A stretch of DNA of 64,000 nucleotides, from positions 17,049,579 through 17,113,578 of the forward strand of contig OZ234500.1 in assembly GCA_965153455.1 (NCBI GenBank), written 5' to 3'. Source of the DNA: Sphagnum compactum (lineage: Eukaryota; Bryophyta; Sphagnopsida; Sphagnales). Below the pieces are notes generated by a model. It saw only the letters and a list, made by a program, of their open reading frames with translations, was not told where the DNA came from and did not search any database. The stretch's first letter is position 1. Every line of letters begins with the position of its first letter. The position numbers were made by a program, and so were the translations under genes. Below are positions 1 through 11,539 of the stretch, in pieces.

Positions 1-1257
1 TAATTTGTGTGGAGTAGAAGAATGAAAGAACATATTCATGGATGTGATATTAGGAGTGGTGTGAAGTTGAAACTAAAATGGAACTTCACAACTTGGAATG
101 TCAATCTCTCAAGTATGTGTTCAGTCTATGAGGGTTGCATTTGTAAGAGGCTAAAAAATGGACTAGGGATGATGTCTGCTAGATCAAAGATGTTTATTGG
201 TGGATGGGAGATGTGGGAAGTTGAAATAACTATGAACGGCATGATGCTTTGTTGAAGCTTACATGTTGAAGGTTAGTGCAAGTTACATTGGACCAATATT
301 GATGTCATAGTGGCATCCTTGGTAATTGCAACTTAAGGTAAATCATTTTTGGCACAAACAACGCTTTATATAAGTCTATATTATAGTGTTAAACTTGCAA
401 TTTGTTAATGGTATCCTTGATTAACTGTGGATTATGTGGTGAAAATTGGACCAATTTGATCCATTTAAAGAGCCACACACCTAAACACCTCTTTAACACA
501 CATGTTAGGAAAAATAATAACAATCTAACAAAAAATGATTGAATTAGGGACTTTTGAAAGTATAAAATCCAGATTAATCACTCAAAAGTCTATAACCTTT
601 TTTTGGTTAAGGTTTGTTTAATGTTCAAATTCTTTTGATTTAAGTTTTTTTCTTTCATGTATTATAAATGGGTAGGTAGGTTATGAAAATAATTACAATA
701 GTTAGGTAGGCTAGATTAGCTAGACTAACTAAGTAGCTATAGGTATGTAGGTCAGGTAAGTATGTAGCTAGGCTAGGTGGGCAATTAGGCTACATAGGCT
801 ATGTGGGTTAAGTAGAATATGTGGTTTATCATTACAAGGAATCTTATCCACACCAACTCATGTATTTGCAACTTGTGTCCAAATCAACCATTTTCGCAAT
901 TACATTTTCAATTGTCTTATGTGGCACCGTGGTCAAAACGATTTGTTGTCACATGTTCTATTCTAACATGGTTTTTACTTGTAAATGCAATTATGATTTT
1001 AGACTACTATTAATTTGGATCAAAATGAAAATGAAAAGTGAATTCATATCATCCACAACCAATAATGTCCAATAATAAATGGACACTTAGTTTTTTTTGT
1101 GATTAATAATGTGGTTCATAAGTGATTAGACAACATGCATGACATTTTGGTCAACTTGAATTACATTCATATCTTACAATTGCAAATGTACATGTGTTAA
1201 TGATTGGCTAGTGCATGCAATTAAACATCTTAATTAAAGTTGTTTAAGTTTAAATAT
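1..1257. other. Intergenic, no gene seen
   Basis: AT-rich sequence with a short TAGGTAGG/AGGTAAGTA tract at 660-790. Short ORFs have no recognisable protein character. Confidence 0.5.
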
Positions 1258-2096
1258 TCCACAGCGCCTAAAAAACTTTCAATATCGTATGTAATTTAGG
1301 CTACCTTTAGATACCTTAAGCAACAAGTTTACCATATTAGCCTTTAGGTACCTTAAGTAACCTAGGCGACCCTAAGGTTGTCTAATTTGTTTAAACATGT
1401 GGACCTTTAGGTAGTATGATAATTCAAACAAATAGGTCCCATAGGTGCCTTAATTAATTTAAACAACCATTAGGTTCACCCCTAGGTACCTTAGTTAGTC
1501 TAAGTAGCCCTTATATAATTAAAGAACCCATAGGTAGCTTAAGTAGCCTTTAGGTAACCTACGTAACCCCTACGTACCTTAAGTAACCTAAATAACCTTT
1601 AAATAACCTAGGTAGCTCCTAAATAGCCTAGGCAACCCTTAGGTTGCCTTTAAGTACCTTAGGTAACCTATCCAACCCTTAGGTAGGCCTTTAAGTACTT
1701 TAGTTAATCTAGGAAACCCCTAAAAGAACACCAAAAAAACCTAAGTAGCTAACCTATAAATAGGTTTATAAGTACCCTAGTTAATTTAGACAACCTTTAA
1801 GTATCACAATTAGTTTAAGTAGGTGTTAAGGAACCCCTAGGTAACCTAAATAGCCTAGTTAATCTAATCAACCCTTGAATAGGCCCCTAAGTACCTTTTT
1901 TAATCTAAATAACCCTTAGGTAGCTTATACAACCTTTAAATACCCTAAGTAGTTTACCTAACTTCTAAGTAAGCCCTTAAGCACCTTTGATAAGTTAAAT
2001 GGTCCCTTGGTAGCCCTTAAGTAACCTAGTTAGCCTAGGCCACCCCTAGGTAGGCTTGTAGGTAGTTAAATAACATAAGCAACCCTTATGCAACTT
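1258..2096. repeat. Field of short degenerate motifs rich in 6-bp palindromes
   Basis: Almost the whole stretch is built from variants of CCTTAAGTAACCTAGGTA. Palindromes CTTAAG, CCTAGG, GGTACC and TTAATTAA are scattered at short irregular intervals. There is no fixed period and no coding frame. The same vocabulary appears at 650-800, 2400-2500, 2930-3100, 53030-53340 and 54340-54440. Confidence 0.7.
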
Positions 2097-2407
2097 TACA
2101 TCACAAATTTAACATTTCACTACTTAATATTGGAAATTGTACAAAATTTGTTCATTCATAATTCATACGTTTGACACATTAATATCGTGCATTGAAAACA
2201 CATTTGATACACAAATTTATGGGAAGATGCAAAATTTGTGTGGCTTTTGTCCATTCACACGTTTGTATTTCATTTGTTAACACATTTTTTGTGTGTCAAA
2301 TGTGTTCTCAATGCACGATAATCATATGTAAAATGTATGAACCTATGAAAAAATGAATTTTGCATGGTTTTTATTAATAATTTGTCACATGCTAAATTTG
2401 TGATGTA
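2097..2407. mobile_element. Inverted-repeat element (MITE-like), copy 1
   Basis: The 311-bp segment starts TACATCACAAATTTA and ends TAAATTTGTGATGTA. Its outer ~120 bp on each side form an imperfect inverted repeat (2097-2215 with 2290-2407), including ATCGTGCATTGA.AACACATTTGA on both arms. No ORF. The TA at each end would suit a TA target site, which is inference. Confidence 0.7.
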
Positions 2408-2550
2408 GGTAGCCTGCCAATGTAGCCTTTAGGTAGGCCCCTAAATAACTTATATAACTTAAGGTAAGTTGAGTATGCCATTTAGGTAGGTTAGAAAATT
2501 ATTTATTTAAAATGTGGATATATTTTATATTATATGAAAAGAAGTTGGTG

Positions 2551-2863
2551 TACATCATAAATTTAACATGTGAGAAATTAATAATGAAAATCATGTGAAA
2601 TTTGTTCATTCATAAGTTTATGCATTTTACCCACGAATATCATGCATTGGAAACATGTTTGACACATTGATAAATGTGTTGATAGATAAAGTACAAACTT
2701 ATGAATGAATGCATATCACACAAATTTTGCATCTTTCTATAAATATGTGTGTCAAATATGCTTTTAATGCACAATATTAGTGCGTGAAATGCAAGAATTA
2801 TGAATAAAACAAAATTTGCACGATTTCCATTATTAAGTTGTGAGATGGTAAGTTTGTGATGTA
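2551..2863. mobile_element. Inverted-repeat element (MITE-like), copy 2
   Basis: A 313-bp relative of the element at 2097-2407, with ends TACATCATAAATTTA and AAGTTTGTGATGTA and the same arm content (GTTCATTCATAAGTTTATGC, TTTGACACA). Near-equal length and shared internal order show they are copies of one family. Similar ends occur near 53580, 55925 and 56800. Confidence 0.65.
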
Positions 2864-2912
2864 ATGGTAAGCATTTTGCCCTCAATGTGGAGGTGACGGG
2901 ATCAAATGTTTA
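2845..2912 (+). repeat. tRNA-like head, SINE candidate
   Basis: GATGTAATGGTAAGCA resembles a Pol III A box, and about 30 bp on GTGACGGGATCAAAT resembles a B box (GGTTCRANNCC), with CAATGTGGAGGT between. The same string recurs at 53386-53446. It is too diverged to fold as a functional tRNA. Confidence 0.35.
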
Positions 2913-4407
2913 TTATTGCAACCTATCTATTATAGTTTAGGCTAAGTAGTCTAGGTGTTTACTTGAAATCAAGATGTCTAACTTAAGCCACCTTAGTCCG
3001 TGATTTTAACCTCGGCAATCTAGTCAAGGTACATTAGGCACCTTAAGCTAGCTAGGCTAAATTACATGGCCTAACCTAAGCTAACCTAAGTAGGCCACAT
3101 GGTGCCATTTGTTCAATTTGGAGCTTGACACATGTAACATTTTAATAAAATAAATAAATTTAGTTTTCACATTTGAATTGTAAAACTAGCCACACATGAC
3201 CATGCCATAGAAGCATATGTCATCACACATTTTATCATGAAAATTAATCGTAAATCATTGTGTCACATAGGTTCAACCTTAGTTTGATGAAAAGTGGTGT
3301 AAGTTGCACCACAATTTATATCCAAATCTAGTTTATACAAAATTATGAAGTCTAGTCTAAATATATCAAAACCTTTTTTGGAACATAAACCTAAACTTGC
3401 CCAATACCCTAGACCTACTAACATAAGTTGATTCCTTAAAAACTATTATAAAATCTAATCCTTGCATTTAATTTAGAAGATCTTTAACCTTTTTTGACAT
3501 ATCCATCAATCTTGCAACCTTCTTATTTCTTCATGGATTCAAACCTCTTTATAAGCATTAGCTTGCTAGATTTACTTTTTCTTCATTTTTTCAGAATGTA
3601 TGTGGATAAACTTAAACTTTGTATAAAAAATATGACAAAAATATATGCGATCAAAAATTTAATTGCATTCAAAGTTTTCAATACAATGGGATTTTTTAAT
3701 GATGCTAGGAAGTTGCTAAAACTTGTGCCAACATATTTTTTAAGACCTTCAATTTCAAGTTTTCATCATTCTAAACAACCAATTCCATAGCTAACAATGC
3801 CCAAGTTAAATGAGTAGGTTCTTGAATGCTAGTTTTCTTCTTGTGACCCTCCTATTTTCAAACTTTCTAATTTTCTTATTCATTTTCAATGATTTAAAGT
3901 GCTATAGGAGCACCACTTGAAGTTCTACAAATCATCTTTGAACTTTAATAGCAAGAGAGTAACATACAAAGAAATTTTTGGGTGTTCGAAAATTGGCTTT
4001 GTAATGTTTGGTGGTTTGTTAATTTCCCCCCAAAATCCAATCTTGGGACCTTGGGTTCATTTGAATCAATGTAAAAAAGATGAAAAAATCGTAATTATTT
4101 GTTATATCCAAAACTTAATTTGTACATCCATATTACTTGAGTACATACAAATTGCAAAATCTATTGCATATTGTTTAATTAAATTAAGTTAAAGAAATTT
4201 AGGTACATTGTGCATTAAATAATCCAAAGTGGAGACAAAGTTATTCAATTGATATCACAAAGTTGGTTAGATTTGCAATACTTCCCTTTAGGGCTACTAT
4301 TTATCAACATCAAGGGGTTGAATATGATCAAAATGATTTTTGGTTCCTTTGATGCAATGCCTTCATATTTTGTATATCATATATTAGTAAATGTCAACAT
4401 CATGTAA
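2913..4407. other. Intergenic, no gene seen
   Basis: AT-rich, with a brief CTAAGCTAACCTAAGTAGGC motif run at 3040-3100. ORFs at 3494-3790 and 3917-4192 lack codon bias and splice context, so I do not call them. Confidence 0.4.
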
Positions 4408-4575
4408 GTGATAGGTAGGTAGGTGGGTGGGTAGGTAGGTAGGTAAATAAATAAATAGGGGGATAAATAGGTGAGTGGGTGGTTGGGTGGGTAGGTAAAT
4501 AAACAAGTATATAGGGAGGTTCAAAGGTAGGTAAATAGGTAGGTTGGTGGCTAGGCAAGTAGGTATGTATGTAAA
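4408..4575 (+). repeat. GGTAGGTA / GGGTGGTT simple-sequence tract
   Basis: Imperfect tetranucleotide repeats of GGTA with GTGG and AATA variants. An ORF on the minus strand here is a Tyr/Leu/Pro/Thr low-complexity product of the repeat and not a gene. Confidence 0.8.
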
Positions 4576-4677
4576 TAATAAGCAAATTAGGTCAATAATG
4601 TGGCTATGTCAATAGGATAGCTAAGTGAATAGGTTAACAAAAAATATTTGTTAAAATATTTTATTGAAAGAGTAGTC

Positions 4678-5770
4678 TTTAGGGTAATTCAAAAAGATAT
4701 AAAGGGTTTGTTAAAAGTCAAAGGTTTTGCCAATAGGTATAAATTTAACCATGACGAAACAAAAATTTTGTCGATAAAAATTTAGTCATGAAGAAATAAA
4801 GGTTTAATCAAAAGATAAAGGTTTAGTCACAACCACTTTCATATGATGAATGTGGTTCATTAATATGGATGTTCATCCATGATTCCTACTTAATTTGTAA
4901 ATCATTTAAAATTAATTTGTAGTTCACTTATAGTTAATTCCTAATTCACTTCTAATCCATCTTCAATTAACTTTTCATTGATTTATAGGCGATTCTTAGT
5001 TAATTCATAGTTCATTTATAATCATGAAACTTCTTAAGAAGCTTCCTTGTTTGATGGGCACATGGAAACCTCCATGGAAGTTTCCTCAAAACTAGGTCCC
5101 CAAAGGAATATAAATAGAGGTAGGACCTCTCATTACTTTTAGTTTGTTTAACATTAATCTAAGGTATGATCTTGTTCCATAGCTTTGTTTTGTTTTTTGT
5201 GTGCTTATGTTTTCTTATTTTATCATAATAAAATTTTGTTTATACCTTGGTCTTGCACAGTTCATGTTCTTGATTTTAGCTTTTGTGTTCTTGTTTTAGT
5301 TCCTTTATTTTGGATTGAAATTTGTACCTATTTCTTTCATGATTCATCTTTGTAGTTTTTGTGCATGTGACATGTTTAGTTAAGAAAAGATATAAGTTTT
5401 GTTTAAAAAAAAAGGTTTAATCAAGAACAAATGGAAGTTGTGCCAAGAGCTAGAGGGTTAACTTAGAAGAAAAAAGGTTTTGCCAACATGTAAAGGTTTA
5501 GCAATGAAAATATGGAAGTTTTTCCAAGAAGAATTAAAAAAATTCCAAAAAAAAAAAGTTTAGTTTATAAGAAATATAGGTTTTGTTGAAAAATAAAAGC
5601 TTCATCATGAATAAATAAAGGTTTTACCAAGAAGTAGAGGTTTAATGAAAAAGAAATAGAGATTTTGCCAAAGTGTAGAGGTTTAGCCATGAAGAGATGG
5701 AGGTTTTGCCAAAAGGTATAGGATTATTAAGGAAGAATTAGAAGTTGTGCCAAGAGATAGAGGGTAAGTA
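4678..5770 (+). repeat. Field of AGGTTT(A/T)GCCAAGA-like motifs
   Basis: Two blocks (4678-4830 and 5390-5770) consist of irregular repeats such as GAGGTTTTGCCAA and AGGTTTAGCCATGAAGA. Between them (4830-5390) is plain AT-rich sequence with no gene. Confidence 0.6.
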
Positions 5771-6467
5771 GGTAGCCCCGGGGTTGATAAACAAAGCCAA
5801 GATATAAGTCAATAATGTAGCAAGTCAATAAGGTAGCTAGGGAATTAAAGTACATAGATTAAAGGGTAATATGGTTAGGGTTGGGAAAAAAACACCCAAA
5901 AACAAAAGGGTGAAAGGTCAATAACCAAAAAAGGTTGATTATGATAAAACATTGGTTAATATAGGGTTAGGGACTAGATGAAGAAATGTAGCCCATCCTA
6001 TGGATAGAATGGCCAATTGGTGCATCGGTGAGTGTTGGTTCATTTCGGCCAAGAGATGAGGAGAAACCATAAAGGGCATTTGTTACAATCTCAACAAGTG
6101 GTACCCCTAGAAAAGTTGGATATGAATATGGTAGTCAAAATTGGTATTGATTACCATGCAACCCACATTATCATTGTAAGTTTTCTTAGTATTAAGATTC
6201 CAAAGTCTCATGTAGTATTGAATCTCTTTCATTAATGCACAAATGCTTGGGAAAGGGGTCCAATACCTCATGGATGTTGGCAAAAGCTTCTTACATCTTA
6301 CTTGGTGTTTACTTATTGCAAAATTTTACTAAATTTTGGCCTAAAAAATATGATTTCAAACTATACAAAGGATTTTCCATGGAAAAAATGTTTCAAATTT
6401 GCCAAATTTCAGAAGAAAAAACGTTTAGATCATTAAATTTTTATGATAAGTTTCGATTGATAAGCAA

Positions 6468-6469
<2 letters not shown>

Positions 6470-6509
<40 letters not shown>
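6470..6509 (+). repeat. (AT)n microsatellite
   Basis: About 20 uninterrupted TA units. Confidence 0.95.
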
Positions 6510-6512
<3 letters not shown>

Positions 6513-6689
6513 TAATTATAATTAATTTTCATTTGGGTAATTCATCTTATGGATGATTACCATTTTAGCTACATCACAAAATTGAAAAAAAAACCTTGAT
6601 CTTACTATATACACCAAACTTAAATACTTGGAAATGTCTGTTAATGTTTACATCACACAAAACCCCGTGGGAGACTACCTTTTATCAAA

Positions 6690-7370
6690 CTTGGACTAAA
6701 ACTTTCAACCTATATTGCCTTGTTAGGATGAAGTTGCTAATGTGGATCTCCTTATGCATGCTCCCACTAAAGTACAAACCACTATGCATCATGGTGGCAA
6801 CCCAAGTTGGCACTGTGCTAGGTTTTGATATCTCTAACAAATGAAGATGAGATGAACATTTTTACATTGTTATGGATATGGACCAAAGGTGGGTGGAATG
6901 GGTAGAAATTCCAAGATTTGATGGCTTGAATGTAGAGGTTAATGTTTACTATGAACAATTTCTCATACGTTGTTGAGTTTGTGCAAACATGAAATACTTG
7001 GTCCATGAATGTCAAGTCCTAGGAGGTTGATAATCAACATTATTCCCAATGATCAACATTGATGGTACGAACATTGTGGAGAGACAAGGTTGAATCCCTC
7101 CTCCTCAAAACCATGGACCAAGCAATCAAAGAAGGATATGCCTACACCAAGGACAATGTGCACATAGAACAAAAAAACTCAACCCATTCCTAGGAGGCCA
7201 TTTAGACCCTCAAGTTTTCAAGAACCTACAAGCCATCACAACACATAAGTGGTTTTTGAAGGGAGGAATGGATTAACCTATTCACAACCTAGGGAATGAA
7301 TGGCGACCACGGCCAATCAAAGAGGTCCCCCACAATCATCACATCATGTTTATGCATTAATAGAAAAATC
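6690..7370 (+). mobile_element. Decayed LINE-type ORF1 fragment with zinc-knuckle relic
   Basis: From about 6854 one frame reads HFYIVMDMDQRWVEWVEIP, then NVYYEQFLIRC, stop, VCANMKYLVHEC. This has the shape of the end of the plant LINE ORF1 domain (DUF4283-type) followed by a CX2CX4HX4C knuckle. The zinc-ligand His is Tyr and the stop is TGA, both one C-to-T change from CAT/CAC and CGA. Readable peptide continues to about 7370 (Pro/Asn-rich). No reverse transcriptase follows. A non-functional relic. Confidence 0.5.
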
Positions 7371-8679
7371 TCATATTTGCATTTATATTTTCAACTCCTT
7401 TTCAACTACAATTATAATTCAAAATGAATAATTATAGTTGCAAAATGATTTTTGCAACTATATACCAAATAAATTGACAAGTACAAGTTGAAAACAACAT
7501 TGGAGTTGAAAATGATAATCACGTGTCAACATCAAAGCAATAGTCATTTTAATTACAAACAACACCTACCATTATAGTTGAAAATTGTTTTCAAATATAA
7601 CCCAATGGTGAATGAACTTCATGCCATTGACATTTCACGAGGTCATCAAATTTCAAATTACAAGTTCAAATGTGTTACAACTAAATCAATCATCCAATAA
7701 TTTAATGACACATGGCACATCCACATCCGTTCATCACATGTCACTTTAGTTAGGCCTAGAATTGATAAATTAAGCCAAATGTTCTCTGGCCTTAGGAATC
7801 CACCATCCTACAATGGTGGAATGAGGATGATGGAACTACAATAATACATTTTGAACAAAAAGTTGTCAAAATGATATAGGTAGTTCAGCATGACTTGAGC
7901 CTAGTCCTATGGAATATTTGGATAATGAAAAATTATGTGAATTTTAGCAATAAATTGAGTTCCAATTTTAAAATAGGTCAATTTATTCTTGAATGTTTTA
8001 TAACATGTGGGAGAGTAGAATAATAAAAGATGCTTACAAACATAACAAAAACACCAACTACTGATTGTGAATACTTGAAGCTTTTTGACAAGCTTTGGGC
8101 AACACATTTCACCCTTTGCCTAGGGATGGCAAGCAAGTGTGGTGGTGGCTACCAATTACCTAATATCATTAATATTACTATGTGACTTGGTTTGTGCTTT
8201 GGTTCATTGATTGGGGTGGGTCTTTCCCTCGGTTCTATGGTGTACCCTTTGCAATGGGCTTGTCTTTTATGTCAAAAGAAATAACTCTTTTATAAATTAT
8301 TTCCAGTAAACAATTTAGGTCTTGACAATAGGTTGTTAGAACACACTATTTCTAAGAGGATTTTAATTTATAACAACCTATATAGAATGTTGTTATTGTT
8401 TTCCTCAAAATAAACCTAAACCCTAAAGCCTACATGGGTGGTACCTATATTAAGCAACTCCCAAGGTCATACTTGATAACCAACCCTTATGCATAATAGA
8501 TAGGTAACGCCAAATGTTTTTGGGGTTAATTGGTAACCCGAGGTTTTAGTTTGACAAGGAAATTGATAATAGCTGCGTTTTAAAAAATTGAATTCTTCTG
8601 TTATTGATACCTTGTGTGCAATGATTTGTTTTTCAATTTTCTAATGTTGCACAATTGCCTAGCATTAAGTGGCAATACT
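7371..8679. other. Intergenic, no gene seen
   Basis: Unique-looking AT-rich sequence after the LINE relic. The stretch 7400-7600 has loosely repeated AACTACAATTATAATT/AATTATAGTTG motifs. Confidence 0.4.
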
Positions 8680-9175
8680 TTTTTAGAACCTCTCTCAATA
8701 TTTCGAAAAAATATGTAGAAAATGCTACCAAACTAAAATTAAAGTCCAAATCAATGTTTTTTTTAGGAGAGTTTTGGCACTGGGGTGACAAAAAAAAGTT
8801 GCTCAAAAGGTTTTTGGGGAAAAATTTGACAAAAGTTGCCATATGTTGAGGGGAAAAAAGCTAGAAGTCTAGTCTAAACAATGAGTTCCAATAGGTCACT
8901 AAAACTAGGCAGGATTCCACAGTATTTCTATTGTTCTCTCTAACCTCTAGCCAAATTTGGTTCATTCTTGTTGTGGATGGGTCGCTAGTCCACCTACTTG
9001 ACAAAATTGAAAATAAAAACCCTCGTCTAAATGTGATGCAAAATATTCAAAAATATTTTCTTTGACATTTGGTCATGTTTGTAAAACAAAAAGAATAGTG
9101 TGACAGAACATTCCTTTTTAAAATTTATTTTTCTCATTTTAGTGAAATTTCACACCCAAAAAACGCTGCTTGTGT
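8680..9175 (+). repeat. Dispersed repeat, copy A
   Basis: It shares ATGCTACCAAACTAAAAT, ATTCC(C)TTTTTA, TTTTTCTCATTTT and AAATTTCACACC in the same order with 43760-43970. No ORF of interest. A remnant of an unidentified transposon family. Confidence 0.6.
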
Positions 9176-10589
9176 GGTGCAAAAGGAAAAAAAAACCTGC
9201 GAGTTGCCAGTTCTGGACAAAAAGTAAAAACTGAGCAATACTCGCAGAAACTAGAAATCCCAAAGTTTTTTTGGGTTGCTTCTAAACATTGTAAACTAGA
9301 GAGTCCTTAGCCTAAATCAGTGTTGAAGTCCAAATTTAACATTCCCAAGGTTAAAACCAACCCCTCAGACCTCACTCCAGATCATGAAGGTACCAGTTTA
9401 GTTCTGTATTTCCTTGTGCCAAGTGAGGAGTTGAATGAGGTGCAAGGATGGCCAGCTTGAGAGGCCATGTTCTGTTTGATGTAAAGCACTTGCAGAAATG
9501 TTTTTGTGTACATGGAGTGCCTGTTATCAAGCGGAATCTGTCCACTACAAATGATGGGACATTTCAAAATACAAAATGCCCTCTTCAGCAAGCATTTCAC
9601 CTTTCAAAACACCATGTCCCTTTAGTTATTCTTTTCTTGTGATATCTGTTGAATTTCATAGGAAAAGAATGAAAAACAAATTCTGCTATGCTTTTACTCA
9701 GTGTTGCGCCCTCTGAGCAGAGAGAGCATTACCAAAATGAATGCCTCTGGGCTTGGCTTCAGCCAGGTGTTTGTTTTGGGAGTTTCTCACACCCCCTCCT
9801 CAGGCATTACCCTAGACTTCTCAATGTGCCCTTTGAACTCGGAATCCCATCACCGCGACCGATCTATTGCAAGCCATGGATTTTTGACATATAAATATGG
9901 CCGGCCTACCACAGGGAGTTGGTTGTGGACATGGAGAGATTTTCAAAACTACTTTGAGCCAACTTGACATCCTGCCACTTCTCCCTATTCCTTAATTTTA
10001 CTCCTTTGTACATTTCCCTAATCTATGGTGTGTTTTTAATAAAGCTTTACAGGAACTATTAAAAAAAATCACAAGATAGAGCGCTTTGACACTCAGGTGG
10101 CCTTAACCCACCTTTGAAAAGAGCGTTTTGGTTCCTTTTCCTTCATTTTGCAGGCTTTTCTCCTGTTTATTGTCTGTTCTTGCCTGTCTGTATATTATTA
10201 GATATAGTTGGACCTTGAGCGATCTTCGGTGTGCTTGTTCTTGTTCTCTCCATACACTTTGCTGGAAGAGGACAACTCTCTTGAAGTTGCTGCTGTCCTT
10301 TAGTGGCTGCATCTGACCACGCTAATCGGATGTGTTTTGTACCCCATATAAAAGGGATGAGGAAAGTAGGCAACAGAGGCTCAGGAGGAATTTTGCTGAG
10401 TGGAATACAAGAATCAGGAACTCTGAAATATCCCTGCTATTTTTGGCCACCACTTCCATAAGGTTTTCTCTCCCACTAATCAACACCTGTGCATCTGAAT
10501 ACCGCTCACTCTTTGTGTCCTGGCCCAGCCATGATGGCCCTTTTATTCAAAACCATTGCTCCAGTTATTAAAGTTATCCATAAAGTCAC
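9176..10589. other. Intergenic, no gene recognised
   Basis: Slightly more GC-rich than its surroundings, with overlapping short ORFs on both strands but no motif or consistent exon chain. Confidence 0.35.
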
Positions 10590-11390
10590 CAAAACTCAGG
10601 GCTCTCACCCTGTGTTTGGCAAAAACTCAGGGCGTAGTTAAAAAACACTGGGTGAGAAAGAACAAAGGAAAAAAATACAGTTGGTGCTTTTTCAACTTTC
10701 ACTCGTCTTTTTTTTGGTTTCTCTCCTGTGCACATTGACAGTAATAGCTAAAGTAAATAGACACCTATGTAAATAGGTATCCAAAGTGCCTTAAGTGATG
10801 ATCCTCAAATCAGGCACAAAAAAAACCCTTCCATCACCCTTTTAAATATCACCTGGCCCTTCCAATCTGTGTTTTTATTTTGTATGTTATCACATTCTTT
10901 GCCATCTATAGGAGGATTTCACCAAGTTTGGCTGTAGGACAAAGAGAAAAATATATATATTTGTAAAAATTGTGTTGAAGAAAGAGATAGTTAAAATGTG
11001 AAGAACTCCCTCTTTTTCCTCTATTTTTTTGCCAAAATTATTGAAATTTTCGTAAAGAAGCCCTTTGAGAGAGTCAAAAGGTTTCCTCTTGAGGTCGCCA
11101 TTGGGCAAAATTTCTGCAGTAAAAAATGTTGCTTCCAATCAACTCCCCCCCCAATAGTCCCAATTTTTTTTTTTGAAAAAAATTCCTGCCCCCTCCCCCC
11201 CTGGCCTGCCACCCCCACACCTCCACCTCCCTCAATGCTCAATTAATTGACTGTCTGTAGTCAAATCCTGGCTCACCCTGTGTTTTCCAAAAATTCTCTA
11301 ACTCAAGGTCACTTTACAAATGCGCCAAACTCAGGGTGAAAAACGAAATACAGTGCCATGCACTGTGCTAAACTCATGGTGACTTTACGG
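10590..11390 (+). repeat. AAAACTCAGGGTGA motif field
   Basis: Variants of AACTCAGGG and CACCCTGTGTTT occur at 10594, 10624, 11275, 11326 and 11372, interrupted by the repeat at 10900-11130 and homopolymer-rich sequence at 11140-11240. No gene seen. Confidence 0.45.
10900..11130 (+). repeat. Dispersed TTTGGCT-containing repeat, copy 1
   Basis: The leading part (GCCATCTATAGGAGGATTTC, CCAAGTTTGGCTGTAG) aligns with 15412-15450; the following A/T-rich part includes CTATTTTTTTGCC as at 15483. Related copies are at 14150-14390 and 15400-15600. Confidence 0.5.
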
Positions 11391-11536
11391 ATATCTTTGT
11401 TGAGACGGGGAAACTAATGAGCTTTCTTTGAAGAAAGCAAGTTTGGTATGCTTCTCCTTACTGGATATCTTTATTGAGATGGTGAAACTAATGAGCTTTC
11501 TTGGAAGAAAGCAAGTTTGATATGCTTTTTTTTACT
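11389..11536 (+). repeat. 74-bp tandem duplication
   Basis: GGATATCTTTGTTGAGACGG and the following AAACTAATGAGCTTTCTT are repeated exactly 74 bp later with few changes. Non-coding. Confidence 0.85.
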
Positions 11537-11539
11537 GGA

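Noticed and set aside
4400-4585. Minus-strand ORF with repeated YLPTH peptide
   Set aside because: Translation of a GGTA/GGTG simple-sequence tract.
10103-10373. Overlapping ORFs on both strands near 10.1-10.4 kb
   Set aside because: Opposing frames of similar length, no known motif and no splice partners.
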